A stretch of DNA of 7,569 nt, from the NCBI GenBank assembly GCA_013815535.1, contig JACDGC010000163.1, positions 1 through 7,569 on the forward strand, given 5' to 3'. Position numbers and translations under genes: made by a program. This DNA is from Ktedonobacterales bacterium. Lineage in GTDB: Bacteria; Chloroflexota; Ktedonobacteria; Ktedonobacterales; JACDGC01. Position 1 is the stretch's first letter. Each line of letters starts with the position of its first letter. Below are positions 1 through 5,334 of this stretch, piece by piece. The notes beneath the pieces were generated by a model that was given only the letters and a program-made list of their open reading frames with translations, searched no databases and was not told the DNA's origin.

Positions 1-1287
1 GGGTATATTCTCCGCAATGACTTGGTGGAGATCCGTCTCAGGAAAAAGGGGTTATCGGGCATCGTGGCTGCTGTGCACTTCCTGGCGGAATGTCTCTGGC
101 TCAATGGGCCAAAGCCCTCCTTGGAGCTGATGACCAAAACGTTCCGCATGCTGTGGTCGGACCCCGACGCCTTCCAGCGGGTGCGCTACCAGATGAGCCA
201 GTTGCATTTGTGCGCGGATATCGCCCATTTCCCGCTCACGGATGCCTACCTGCCCAATCTGGTGACCCGTTCGATTAAGCGCACGGTGCATCTCCCCTCG
301 GATGCGGATCTGGCATTGGATGACAGCAGCTACGATGCCCAGACGACCCTGAGTGATGACGATGAGTGGCTTTATGCGGGCATGGCCCCGCCAGGCTGGG
401 ATGATGTGGCGGATACCGATCCCTACGACCAAGTGGAGCCATCAGATGAGTTCGCCGATGAGGACGATGCTGAAGCAGCAGAGGACGAAGAGCCGTTGGC
501 CGCGTGGCATCCCGAAGGGGCCAAGGTGCATTGGCATGGGAAGGCGATGGAGGGCATCGGCTTTTCGCCAGCAGGGGACATCTCGGCGGCGTGGTACGAC
601 AAGATTCTCGAAGAACGCAAGGTCAAAAAGCCCTGGATGCGCGAGATCCACAAAGCCGGGGGGTGGGAGCCGGGGATGCTGCTGACGCGGATCGAGATGC
701 GGTATCGCCGCCGCATCATGAATGAACTAGAGGTCGCGTATGGCACGGAGAAGGGGGCCAGGTGGTACGACGATCCCTATGTCGCGCTGGACCACCTGGG
801 CGAGATGTGGGCCTTTGGGGTGGGATTCCCCCCTGAGTATGATTTGTTGCCGGATGTGACCCATCGCGGCTGGATGCGCTTGGCGATGCCCGACCCCAAT
901 GATCCCAATTGTACGCGGTGGCCAACCGATCCTCTGTGGGAAGTGGTGCAGCGCGTGCCTTTTGCCCAGCAGTTACCCAAGCCACTCAGACGAGCCAAGA
1001 AGGTCAATCCCGATCTCGATAAGATTGATGCCGAGATCCGGGGGTTACTGGTGTCGCGGGCGATGCTACGTGGGTCGTATCTCAAGGCCCCTGCGGAGAT
1101 ATCGCGGGAATTGGAAGCGTTTGATGAACGCATCGCGGATTGGGATGCGGATCGGGGGCGCAATTTCGCCGAGGATGTGCGCGAACGGGCACGGATGGCG
1201 GGGAAGAAGCTGCCGTACAAAGCACCGCTCACATTTCCCAAGCGCCCACGTGGGCGTCCGGCCAAACGGGATATGTCAGCCAGTTAG
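1..1287 (+). CDS. Rep_trans-like replication initiator/relaxase, 5' end outside window
   Basis: The frame is open from base 1 to the TAG at 1285-1287 (428 visible codons). A TTG at 22-24 could start it, but no Shine-Dalgarno precedes it and coding-like sequence continues upstream, so I treat it as 5'-partial. Numbering from base 1, the segment QLHLCADIAHF (about 67-77) followed by a VTRS stretch resembles the beta-strand region of plasmid replication initiators of the replication-initiation-factor (Rep_trans) type. An Asp/Glu-rich insert follows (about 118-165), then GIGFSPAGD, the tyrosine-bearing AAWYDKILEE (about 196-205), a KPWMREI segment and the Arg-rich TRIEMRYRRR (about 229-238). This order (YDK..E, W-R, RIE-RR) is typical of that family, which nicks DNA for rolling-circle replication or transfer. 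The C-terminus carries an AT-hook-like RPRGRPAKR (about 415-423). The assignment comes from pattern memory, not a search. A role in element replication or mobilization is inferred. Confidence 0.72.
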   Translation, partial: GYILRNDLVEIRLRKKGLSGIVAAVHFLAECLWLNGPKPSLELMTKTFRMLWSDPDAFQRVRYQMSQLHLCADIAHFPLTDAYLPNLVTRSIKRTVHLPSDADLALDDSSYDAQTTLSDDDEWLYAGMAPPGWDDVADTDPYDQVEPSDEFADEDDAEAAEDEEPLAAWHPEGAKVHWHGKAMEGIGFSPAGDISAAWYDKILEERKVKKPWMREIHKAGGWEPGMLLTRIEMRYRRRIMNELEVAYGTEKGARWYDDPYVALDHLGEMWAFGVGFPPEYDLLPDVTHRGWMRLAMPDPNDPNCTRWPTDPLWEVVQRVPFAQQLPKPLRRAKKVNPDLDKIDAEIRGLLVSRAMLRGSYLKAPAEISRELEAFDERIADWDADRGRNFAEDVRERARMAGKKLPYKAPLTFPKRPRGRPAKRDMSAS

Positions 1288-1302
1288 GAAAGGGAAAAGA
1301 CG

Positions 1303-1599
1303 ATGATACCAGAACAGGCAATGGCAATGATTCAGCAGATGCTCACGGCCGCGAGCGCCGATGCGTTGGCGGAGTTTGATGACACTGTGGGGCAAGTGCG
1401 GCGGGTAGTGCTCAAGGCGAACCCAGCGGTACAGGGGCAATTCTTGGTGATGGCGTTGCTGCACAATGGGCAACGCTTCGAGGGGCGCATCCAAATGGGC
1501 AAGGCGGGGATAGTGTGGTGCCACACTCCCAATTGTAACTGCATGGGGTTTGTGCGAGCCAAGAGTCGCATTGAGGCTGGGGCAACTATAGATGATTAG
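1303..1599 (+). CDS. Small hypothetical protein with CHx3CxC motif
   Basis: This 98-aa protein is encoded 15 bases after the stop of the Rep-like gene. A good Shine-Dalgarno (AGGAAAGGG, about 1287-1295) overlaps the upstream stop region, so the two genes are probably co-transcribed and translationally close. I do not recognise the family. The N-terminal half is helical and Ala/Met/Gln-rich (IQQMLTAASADALAEF). The middle looks like beta strands (QFLVMALLHNGQRFEGRI). Near the C-terminus is CHTPNCNC (residues 73-80), with C73, H74, C78 and C80 as possible metal ligands, followed by the basic stretch RAKSR. The set is compatible with a small zinc-binding module, but only one such cluster is present, so a complete zinc site would need dimerization or other ligands. 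Its position suggests an accessory protein of element replication or maintenance. That role is inferred from location only. Confidence 0.75.
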   Translation: MIPEQAMAMIQQMLTAASADALAEFDDTVGQVRRVVLKANPAVQGQFLVMALLHNGQRFEGRIQMGKAGIVWCHTPNCNCMGFVRAKSRIEAGATIDD

Positions 1600-1628
1600 C
1601 CGCATTCTATAGTCTAAATATTTAATAT

Positions 1629-1669
1629 AATTACAGGCTAAGTAATAGAGTTTTACTTAGCCTGTAATT
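1629..1669 (+). terminator. Perfect 17-bp hairpin after the rep-like operon
   Basis: AATTACAGGCTAAGTAA (1629-1645) pairs perfectly with 1653-1669 around a 7-nt loop (TAGAGTT). It starts 29 bases after the stop of the small CHx3CxC ORF, so it most simply ends that operon. Only a short T run (AATTT) follows, so it is not a textbook rho-independent terminator. The long perfect stem may also work as a DNA or RNA structural boundary in front of the AT-rich ATPase gene. Confidence 0.6.
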
Positions 1670-1693
1670 TGGGCTAGTCCATACGGCTGCTTT

Positions 1694-1722
1694 TTTTAAC
1701 ACCCATATTTCTCTGCTATTAT
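1694..1722 (+). promoter_or_regulatory. Candidate promoter of the ATPase gene
   Basis: The AT-rich stretch ahead of the ATPase gene contains TATTAT (1717-1722) as a possible -10. At 17-bp spacing the -35 position reads TTTTAA, a weak match. A second possible -10, TATAAA, lies at 1726-1731. The gene needs its own promoter because a hairpin separates it from the upstream operon, but the exact elements are uncertain. Confidence 0.25.
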
Positions 1723-1752
1723 GTTTATAAAAGCATGAAGGAGCAATTTGAT

Positions 1753-3432
1753 ATGAGCTTGATTGATAGGAATCAGCGATTTGGTGGTACAGCAGCAGAG
1801 CAGGACGAGTTAATAAATGATTACGATGGGTTTTATGACACGCGCGATTTTGATACAATTAGGGATGAGCATGATCGCAGAACCTTTATCATAGGCCGAA
1901 CAGGTAGTGGTAAATCAGCGTGCTTTTTACAACTTAGAAAAAGCTACAGCGACCGTGTTGCAACTATTGATCCTCGCTCTTTCTCATTTCAACATATTAT
2001 TAATACTCGTGTTATGGAGAAACTGCGCGAGTACAATGTTAGATTAGATCCGTTCTTTTACTCTCTTTGGACCCATGTAATTATTGTCGAAATTATTCGA
2101 TTTAAATTCCCTCAGAAGGAAGCTATAAGCATTAGTCAGATTTTTGAGCAGTTGAAAGAATTCTTGAAACGTCGTAATTGCCGTGAGGCATTGCAATATG
2201 TTGAGTCTTGTGGCGGATTATTTTGGGAAACCCACGAGGTGCAAGCTGCTAAGGTTGTTGATCACTTAACAAATAAAGTAAATTCTGAATTGTCTGCTGA
2301 ACTTGGACTCCAGGGCGCAGGCATAAGAGGCTCTATAAAAAATGAGAGTGAGAATCAGCTAGCAGTTACCCAGGATATAACTTCTCGATTCCAACTCATT
2401 GTAAATGAAGCGATTGTCAAGCGTATGAATGCAGTAGTGACCACTATCAATGATCATGTTCTAACGGACCCCAAAGACTTTATGTATATAACTATTGACG
2501 ATCTTGACAAAGATTGGGTGGACACCAGTCTTGCTAACTTGATGATTCGCTGCCTCTTTGACGTGGTTCTGGATCTTACCCAACGTATTCATAATCTTAA
2601 GATAGTTGTTGCTCTTAGAACGAATTTGTTTCAACAATTGGATCTAGCAGGAGCATCTACACAAGAGGAAAAGTATGATGGACAAACCCTCAATCTCAAA
2701 TGGGGAGAGACTGATATTCGTCGATTTTTGCGTAAGCGCCTTCAAACAGCATCAAAGCGATACAGCATCAATCCGCCTTGGGAACTGGATAAATTACTAC
2801 CCCACAAAACTCCACAAAACGATCCACTTCAATACATTATTGATAGGACTCTTTTGCGCCCTAGAGATGCTATAGCGTTCTTTAATGAGATATTCGTTCA
2901 AGCAAGCGGAAAAGACATGGTACGTCAAGATGACATTTATACTGCTGAACGAACGTATTCGAGAAAGCGACTTGATGCGCTCCGTGACGAATGGAAATCT
3001 CCTTATCCTGATTTAGATAAGGTGCTTCATGTATTCCGTCAGCGTTCAAGCGAAATGAACTTAGAAGATATTACCGATGTTTTTAACAACATCAGTCTTT
3101 TGCTTCTTGATGATGCATTCCAAGGTAAATCCTGGCTAGATCCGTTATGTAGATCGAAGAAAAGCAAGAGAACCGCAGCAGATGAAGATTATAATAATAT
3201 GGAAGAGTGGTATGGATATTATGGTGGACTGTTCATGCTACTCTTTGATATAGGATTTCTCGGCTTCAATAGATCAAAGATAAAGCCCAATATGCATCCA
3301 ACGAAGTCGCCTCTCTACTCTCATATGGAGGAAAGTGGGGCACAAATGGCAGATGAATCATTAGAAACGATTGGGAGTTTCTATATTCATCCAGCATTTC
3401 ATCAGGCCTTAGCAATTCGACCTAGGGGCTGA
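1753..3432 (+). CDS. P-loop ATPase, Sll1717/STAND-like family
   Basis: I chose the ATG at 1753 (559 aa) because AAGGAG (1738-1743) lies 9 bases before it. An in-frame ATG at 1735 would add six residues but has no ribosome site. Counting from 1735, Walker A is GRTGSGKS (54-61). Walker B is YITIDDLD (251-258), a strand ending in acidic residues like the DDLD of KAP and Sll1717-type ATPases. The next strand ends in VVALRTNLF (291-299), a sensor-like Arg position. LLRPRDAIAFFNEI (373-386) matches the RPRD-type motif after the ATPase core. The C-terminal part (GFLGF; SFYIHPAFHQAL, 548-559) looks like a small helical or winged-helix end. No transmembrane segment, nuclease or protease domain is visible, so any effector would be separate or unrecognised. 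GC is clearly lower than its neighbours, a sign of separate acquisition. A defence role is inferred from family type and mobile context. The family name comes from motif memory. Confidence 0.85.
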   Translation: MSLIDRNQRFGGTAAEQDELINDYDGFYDTRDFDTIRDEHDRRTFIIGRTGSGKSACFLQLRKSYSDRVATIDPRSFSFQHIINTRVMEKLREYNVRLDPFFYSLWTHVIIVEIIRFKFPQKEAISISQIFEQLKEFLKRRNCREALQYVESCGGLFWETHEVQAAKVVDHLTNKVNSELSAELGLQGAGIRGSIKNESENQLAVTQDITSRFQLIVNEAIVKRMNAVVTTINDHVLTDPKDFMYITIDDLDKDWVDTSLANLMIRCLFDVVLDLTQRIHNLKIVVALRTNLFQQLDLAGASTQEEKYDGQTLNLKWGETDIRRFLRKRLQTASKRYSINPPWELDKLLPHKTPQNDPLQYIIDRTLLRPRDAIAFFNEIFVQASGKDMVRQDDIYTAERTYSRKRLDALRDEWKSPYPDLDKVLHVFRQRSSEMNLEDITDVFNNISLLLLDDAFQGKSWLDPLCRSKKSKRTAADEDYNNMEEWYGYYGGLFMLLFDIGFLGFNRSKIKPNMHPTKSPLYSHMEESGAQMADESLETIGSFYIHPAFHQALAIRPRG

Positions 3433-3442
3433 TTTGTTTGAG

Positions 3443-3494
3443 AACAAAGAACACTTGCTAGGTAAGGTGTCTTACCTAGCAAGTGTTCTTTGTT
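3443..3494. terminator. Perfect 24-bp hairpin between convergent genes
   Basis: The arms 3443-3466 and 3471-3494 are exact reverse complements (24 of 24) around a GTGT loop. The structure starts 10 bases after the ATPase stop and ends 6 bases before the stop of the minus-strand coiled-coil gene, so it most likely terminates both transcripts. A strong T tract is lacking on either side. The length and perfection are more than a terminator needs. Its GCTAGGTAAG core resembles the GCTAAGTAA of the hairpin at 1629-1669 on the other side of the ATPase gene. Confidence 0.65.
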
Positions 3495-3500
3495 ACAATC

Positions 3501-3809
3501 TTACACTAGGTCTATATTTAATCCCAGTGCGATTTTCCTAAGCAATCCTTCTAGCCCACTTAATTGTTGTTCGACGTTGCCTAGCCGTTGCTCGACGCTT
3601 TGAATTGTGCCGATTCCTCTCTTGAGGTCGGTAATCTCGCGGCTGACACTACTCGCCCATTTGCCGAACGTGGCATCGATTTCCTGCACCACCTGACGGG
3701 CGGTCTTGATGCGTTGCACGTCCATAATGGAGTTGGTGTACTCGACTGAGCGCACAAACAGGTCTTCCATTCGGTGTTCAAACTCATCGCGGTAGATAGG
3801 TGTGGCCAT
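3501..3809 (-). CDS. Small heptad-repeat (coiled-coil) protein
   Basis: This 102-aa protein starts at the ATG complementary to 3807-3809. AAAGGAG (complement of 3817-3823) lies 7 bases upstream, a near-ideal ribosome site. I do not recognise the family. The first half (residues 1-55) is charged and helical, with no cysteine. From about residue 58 to 96 hydrophobic residues recur every 3-4 positions. Three successive heptads, SVEQRLG, NVEQQLS and GLEGLLR (71-91), are visibly related and are also seen as a 21-base repeat in the DNA. This predicts a parallel coiled coil or self-assembling stalk. There is no membrane segment or signal peptide. It lies between the integrase and the ATPase gene, is convergent with the latter, and has its own promoter just after the integrase stop. 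Possible roles are an integrase accessory factor or an oligomerization partner of the ATPase. Neither is shown by the sequence. Confidence 0.78.
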   Translation of the reverse strand: MATPIYRDEFEHRMEDLFVRSVEYTNSIMDVQRIKTARQVVQEIDATFGKWASSVSREITDLKRGIGTIQSVEQRLGNVEQQLSGLEGLLRKIALGLNIDLV

Positions 3810-3834
3810 ATGCTGGCTCCTTTCGCTTGGAAAA

Positions 3835-3863
3835 AGTATAACATCGTCGTTGGGGGATGTCGA
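3835..3863 (-). promoter_or_regulatory. Sigma70-like promoter for the coiled-coil gene
   Basis: On the minus strand TCGACA (complement of 3858-3863) and TATACT (complement of 3835-3840) are separated by exactly 17 bases. They differ from TTGACA/TATAAT at one position each. Transcription would start near 3828, giving a short leader with the AAAGGAG ribosome site. The promoter sits 4 bases past the integrase stop, so the small gene can be expressed when the integrase is silent. Confidence 0.62.
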
Positions 3864-3867
3864 GCGG

Positions 3868-4932
3868 CTAGCCTTGGCGAAAGCCGCGTCGCTTCACTTT
3901 AGTTGGCTCAAGCTCGATCCGATCTGCTGGCGAATACTTGCGCTGCTCTTCCTCGGCGTCGGTGTCGGCGATGTTCGCGTAGATACGAACCATCTCGAGC
4001 GTTTCATGCCCCAAAAGTTTTTGGAGCGCAAAGAGCTTCCCACCTTCAAGTAGAAAGCGGACGGCGTACCAATGACGGCACGTATGCGCCGAAACCCGCT
4101 TATCGGGGATCTCCCCGCGTGTCTTCAATCGAGCAAACATCTTTGTGATGGTGGCCAGCGTCAAACTGCTACCATCATCCGTCAGAAAGAGGCGGTCTTT
4201 GCCGCTTTCCGATTCGCCGCGCCAATGGTCAAGGTAAGCGGTCAGATAGTGATAGCTATGTTGCCCCAAGAGCAATTTGCGCTCTTTGGCACCCTTGCCC
4301 ATGATATAGACGGTTCCCCGCTTCCGGTCAAAATCCATGAAGCGGATGCCCCCCAGCTCTGAGGCGCGCATGCCGGTATCGAGCAATACCCACATAATTG
4401 CGCGGTTACGGGTCGTTAGCATGCGGCGTACATCGGGACGTAATCCGCTTGGATTTGGCTGGCAGGCTTCATGCATCCGTTTAATTTCTTCATCGGAAAA
4501 GACGCGGATGATCTTCTTCTCGGCGCGTGGCAGTTTCAGTCGGCCTAGTGGGTTGTGCATGACGATCTCCTCGGCCATGCACCAGCGAAAAAACGCCATG
4601 ACCTGGCGGCAATAGCTTTCAATCGTTTTGCTGCTGCGTGGTCGCTTGCGCTGGCTCGGCGTGTTCCGCAACCATACCAACCATGACCGAATGTTATCAA
4701 CCTCCACTTGCTCGACATGGGTGATGTCGAATTCCGTCTTCAAGTATCTGAAAAATGGGCGCAGATTGGTTTTTGCGTCTTGTTCAGTCTTGCGCGAATG
4801 GCCTTCAGCTTCGTGCCAGTTCACATAGCGATGCAGGACGCTTTCCAGCGTTTGCGCGGGTGGGGAGCTTTTGCGAGCTGGTGGGGCTTCGGCTGGTTCT
4901 GCCTTCATGCGATAGGGTTTCGTTGGGGGCAA
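3868..4932 (-). CDS. Tyrosine recombinase/site-specific integrase
   Basis: This 354-aa phage-integrase-family enzyme catalyses strand exchange between element and tRNA attachment sites. The TTG start (complement of 4930-4932) is chosen because AAGGAG (complement of 4941-4946) lies 8 bases upstream; the next in-frame ATG is codon 9. The N-terminus is Pro/Ala-rich (1-27). A SAM-like core-binding domain follows (about 28-130; YVNWHEAEGHSRKTEQDAKTN, FFRWCMAEE). The catalytic domain spans about 142-330: R189 in TGMRASELGGI, Lys in MGKGAKER (213 or 216), H283 and R286 in HTCRHW, H309 in LLGHET, and Y318 in VRIYANI. All six classical positions are present, so it should be active. There is no obvious arm-binding domain, so it is of the shorter XerC/D-like layout. 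It lies 217 bases from the 3' end of tRNA-Gln and is transcribed in the same direction, so tRNA read-through could express it. Confidence 0.95.
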   Translation of the reverse strand: MPPTKPYRMKAEPAEAPPARKSSPPAQTLESVLHRYVNWHEAEGHSRKTEQDAKTNLRPFFRYLKTEFDITHVEQVEVDNIRSWLVWLRNTPSQRKRPRSSKTIESYCRQVMAFFRWCMAEEIVMHNPLGRLKLPRAEKKIIRVFSDEEIKRMHEACQPNPSGLRPDVRRMLTTRNRAIMWVLLDTGMRASELGGIRFMDFDRKRGTVYIMGKGAKERKLLLGQHSYHYLTAYLDHWRGESESGKDRLFLTDDGSSLTLATITKMFARLKTRGEIPDKRVSAHTCRHWYAVRFLLEGGKLFALQKLLGHETLEMVRIYANIADTDAEEEQRKYSPADRIELEPTKVKRRGFRQG

Positions 4933-4940
4933 AGTGTCCG

Positions 4941-4946
4941 CTCCTT
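4941..4946 (-). promoter_or_regulatory. Shine-Dalgarno site fixing the TTG start of the integrase
   Basis: Reading the minus strand, AAGGAG is followed by 8 bases and then TTG. No comparable site precedes the ATG at codon 9. The site directly abuts the 3' arm (CCAGGGG, complement-strand bases 4953-4947) of the long stem closing the tRNA-like block, so folding of that block could affect ribosome access. Confidence 0.6.
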
Positions 4947-4974
4947 CCCCTGGAACATTCGGTCGAAAGCTGGG

Positions 4975-4997
4975 CTAACTGTGTTGAAACAGTTGCC
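4975..4997 (-). repeat. Anticodon-arm-like inverted repeat, candidate recombinase core site
   Basis: The + strand reads CTAACTGT, six bases, then ACAGTTGCC. The tRNA-Gln anticodon arm reads CTAACTGT (5176-5183), seven bases, then ACAGT (5191-5195). The flanks are thus identical over 8 and 5 bases while the loop differs in sequence and length. Two inverted binding sites around a 6-8 bp overlap is the expected form of a tyrosine recombinase core, and tRNA anticodon arms are common targets. Confidence 0.4.
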
Positions 4998-5021
4998 TCA
5001 GCGCGAAAACGAGCTTCGCGC

Positions 5022-5038
5022 AGACAGTCGCCCTACCA
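5022..5038 (-). repeat. 16/17 direct copy of tRNA-Gln D-loop/anticodon-stem sequence
   Basis: TGGTAGGGCGACTGTCT on the minus strand matches tRNA-Gln at 5205-5189 except for one A-to-G change. It has the same orientation as the tRNA and lies about 167 bases downstream of the matching tRNA bases. Such a long match is unlikely by chance in so short a region. It points to duplication of part of the tRNA during integration or recombination. Confidence 0.6.
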
Positions 5039-5149
5039 GGGGGGTAAATTGGGGACACAACAAGACAGCGAGTGGATTAAACATCTCTGCTTGCTGGTCG
5101 TGAGACGAGGCACAGAGCGGAATTCCATCGCTGTCAAAAGAGGCAAGGG

Positions 5150-5220
5150 CTGGGGTACCAGGATTCGAACCTAGACTAACTGTTCCAGAGACAGTCGTCC
5201 TACCATTAGACGATACCCCA
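5150..5220 (-). tRNA. tRNA-Gln (anticodon CTG)
   Basis: The 71-nt cloverleaf folds fully. The acceptor is TGGGGTA/TACCCCA. The D stem is GTCT/GGAC with loop AATGGTA. The anticodon stem is ACTGT/ACAGT with loop CTCTGGA (anticodon CTG, complement of 5186-5188). The variable region is four bases, and the T stem is CTAGG/CCTGG with loop TTCGAAT. The weak U1-A72 pair and G73 (complement of 5150) are glutamine-tRNA identity features. CCA is not encoded (CCC follows). It reads CAG codons. No clear terminator hairpin follows its 3' end, so transcription may continue into the integrase leader. The gene is intact and is probably the integration target. Confidence 0.97.
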
Positions 5221-5254
5221 AAGGGAATTCGTGTTGGTTGTCACGAACATCCCC

Positions 5255-5283
5255 ATTCTATCATAGCCCAACGGGAGTTGCAA
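5255..5283 (-). promoter_or_regulatory. Sigma70-like promoter of tRNA-Gln
   Basis: On the minus strand TTGCAA (5283-5278) and TAGAAT (5260-5255) are separated by 17 bases. Transcription would start near 5248, about 28 bases before the mature tRNA 5' end. Spacing and match are good, and it is the only convincing promoter between the phosphomannomutase stop and the tRNA. Confidence 0.6.
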
Positions 5284-5323
5284 GAGACAAGCAGTGTTTC
5301 AGGAGAGATGGGCTATGTGATAG
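5258..5323. repeat. Interrupted inverted repeat between phosphomannomutase end and tRNA promoter
   Basis: CTATCATAGCCCA (5258-5270) is the reverse complement of TGGGCTATGTGATAG (5309-5323) except for a two-base insertion, with a 38-base spacer. It begins 12 bases past the phosphomannomutase stop on the minus strand, so it may help end that transcript. One arm overlaps the -10 of the tRNA promoter. No T tract follows, so a terminator role is uncertain. Confidence 0.35.
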
Positions 5324-5334
5324 CGTTGTTGAGC

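Larger units (their letters stand above)
4947..5042 (-). other. Structured tRNA-derived block in the integrase leader, candidate attachment/control site
   Basis: On the minus strand CCCCTGG (5042-5036) pairs with CCAGGGG (4953-4947), closing a 96-nt block. Inside are a 7-bp hairpin with 7-nt loop (GCGCGAA 5001-5007 with TTCGCGC 5015-5021) and a 6-bp inverted repeat with 6-nt spacer (AACTGT 4977-4982, ACAGTT 4989-4994). GGGC and GCCC segments could add a further helix. Parts are copies of the adjacent tRNA-Gln. It is not a working tRNA: no T arm pairs properly and the 7-nt loop lacks a T at the expected position. It may be an integrase core site, a decayed tRNA copy, or an RNA leader element. 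The rest of 4933-5149 shows no gene. Confidence 0.5.
1..5149. mobile_element. Right-hand part of a tRNA-Gln-integrated element
   Basis: The segment carries a replication-initiator-like gene, a small accessory ORF, an AT-rich P-loop ATPase gene, a short coiled-coil gene and a tyrosine recombinase. The recombinase lies next to the 3' end of tRNA-Gln, as is usual for integrase-bearing elements that insert into tRNA genes. Base composition is mosaic: 57% GC in 301-360, 33% in 1981-2040 and 40% in 2341-2400, by hand count. I looked for a second copy of the tRNA 3' end in 1-4930 and saw none, so the distal attachment site should lie left of the window. The exact right boundary is not fixed. It may be the tRNA itself or the tRNA-like block at 4947-5042. 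That this is an integrated element is inferred from gene content and context. Confidence 0.6.

Noticed and set aside
777..1265. 162-aa open frame on the minus strand inside the Rep-like gene
   Set aside because: Ser/Arg-rich shadow of a GC-biased coding region with no ribosome site of note.
1735..1752. ATG at 1735 as the start of the ATPase
   Set aside because: The AAGGAG directly after it is correctly spaced for the ATG at 1753, and nothing like a ribosome site precedes 1735.
1..4930. Distal attachment repeat (copy of the tRNA-Gln 3' end) inside the window
   Set aside because: No second copy of the T-arm/acceptor sequence was found by eye, so the far end is probably outside the window.
4947..5042. 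A second functional tRNA, or a tRNA with an intron, in the integrase leader
   Set aside because: Although part matches tRNA-Gln and a 7-bp closing stem exists, the T arm does not pair, the D arm is incomplete, and the central 7-nt loop lacks the T needed before an anticodon. A decayed copy or attachment site fits better.
5132..5137. TTGACA on the minus strand just after the tRNA 3' end, as an integrase promoter
   Set aside because: The -35 is perfect, but the sequence 16-18 bases downstream (TGTGCC region) is no credible -10.
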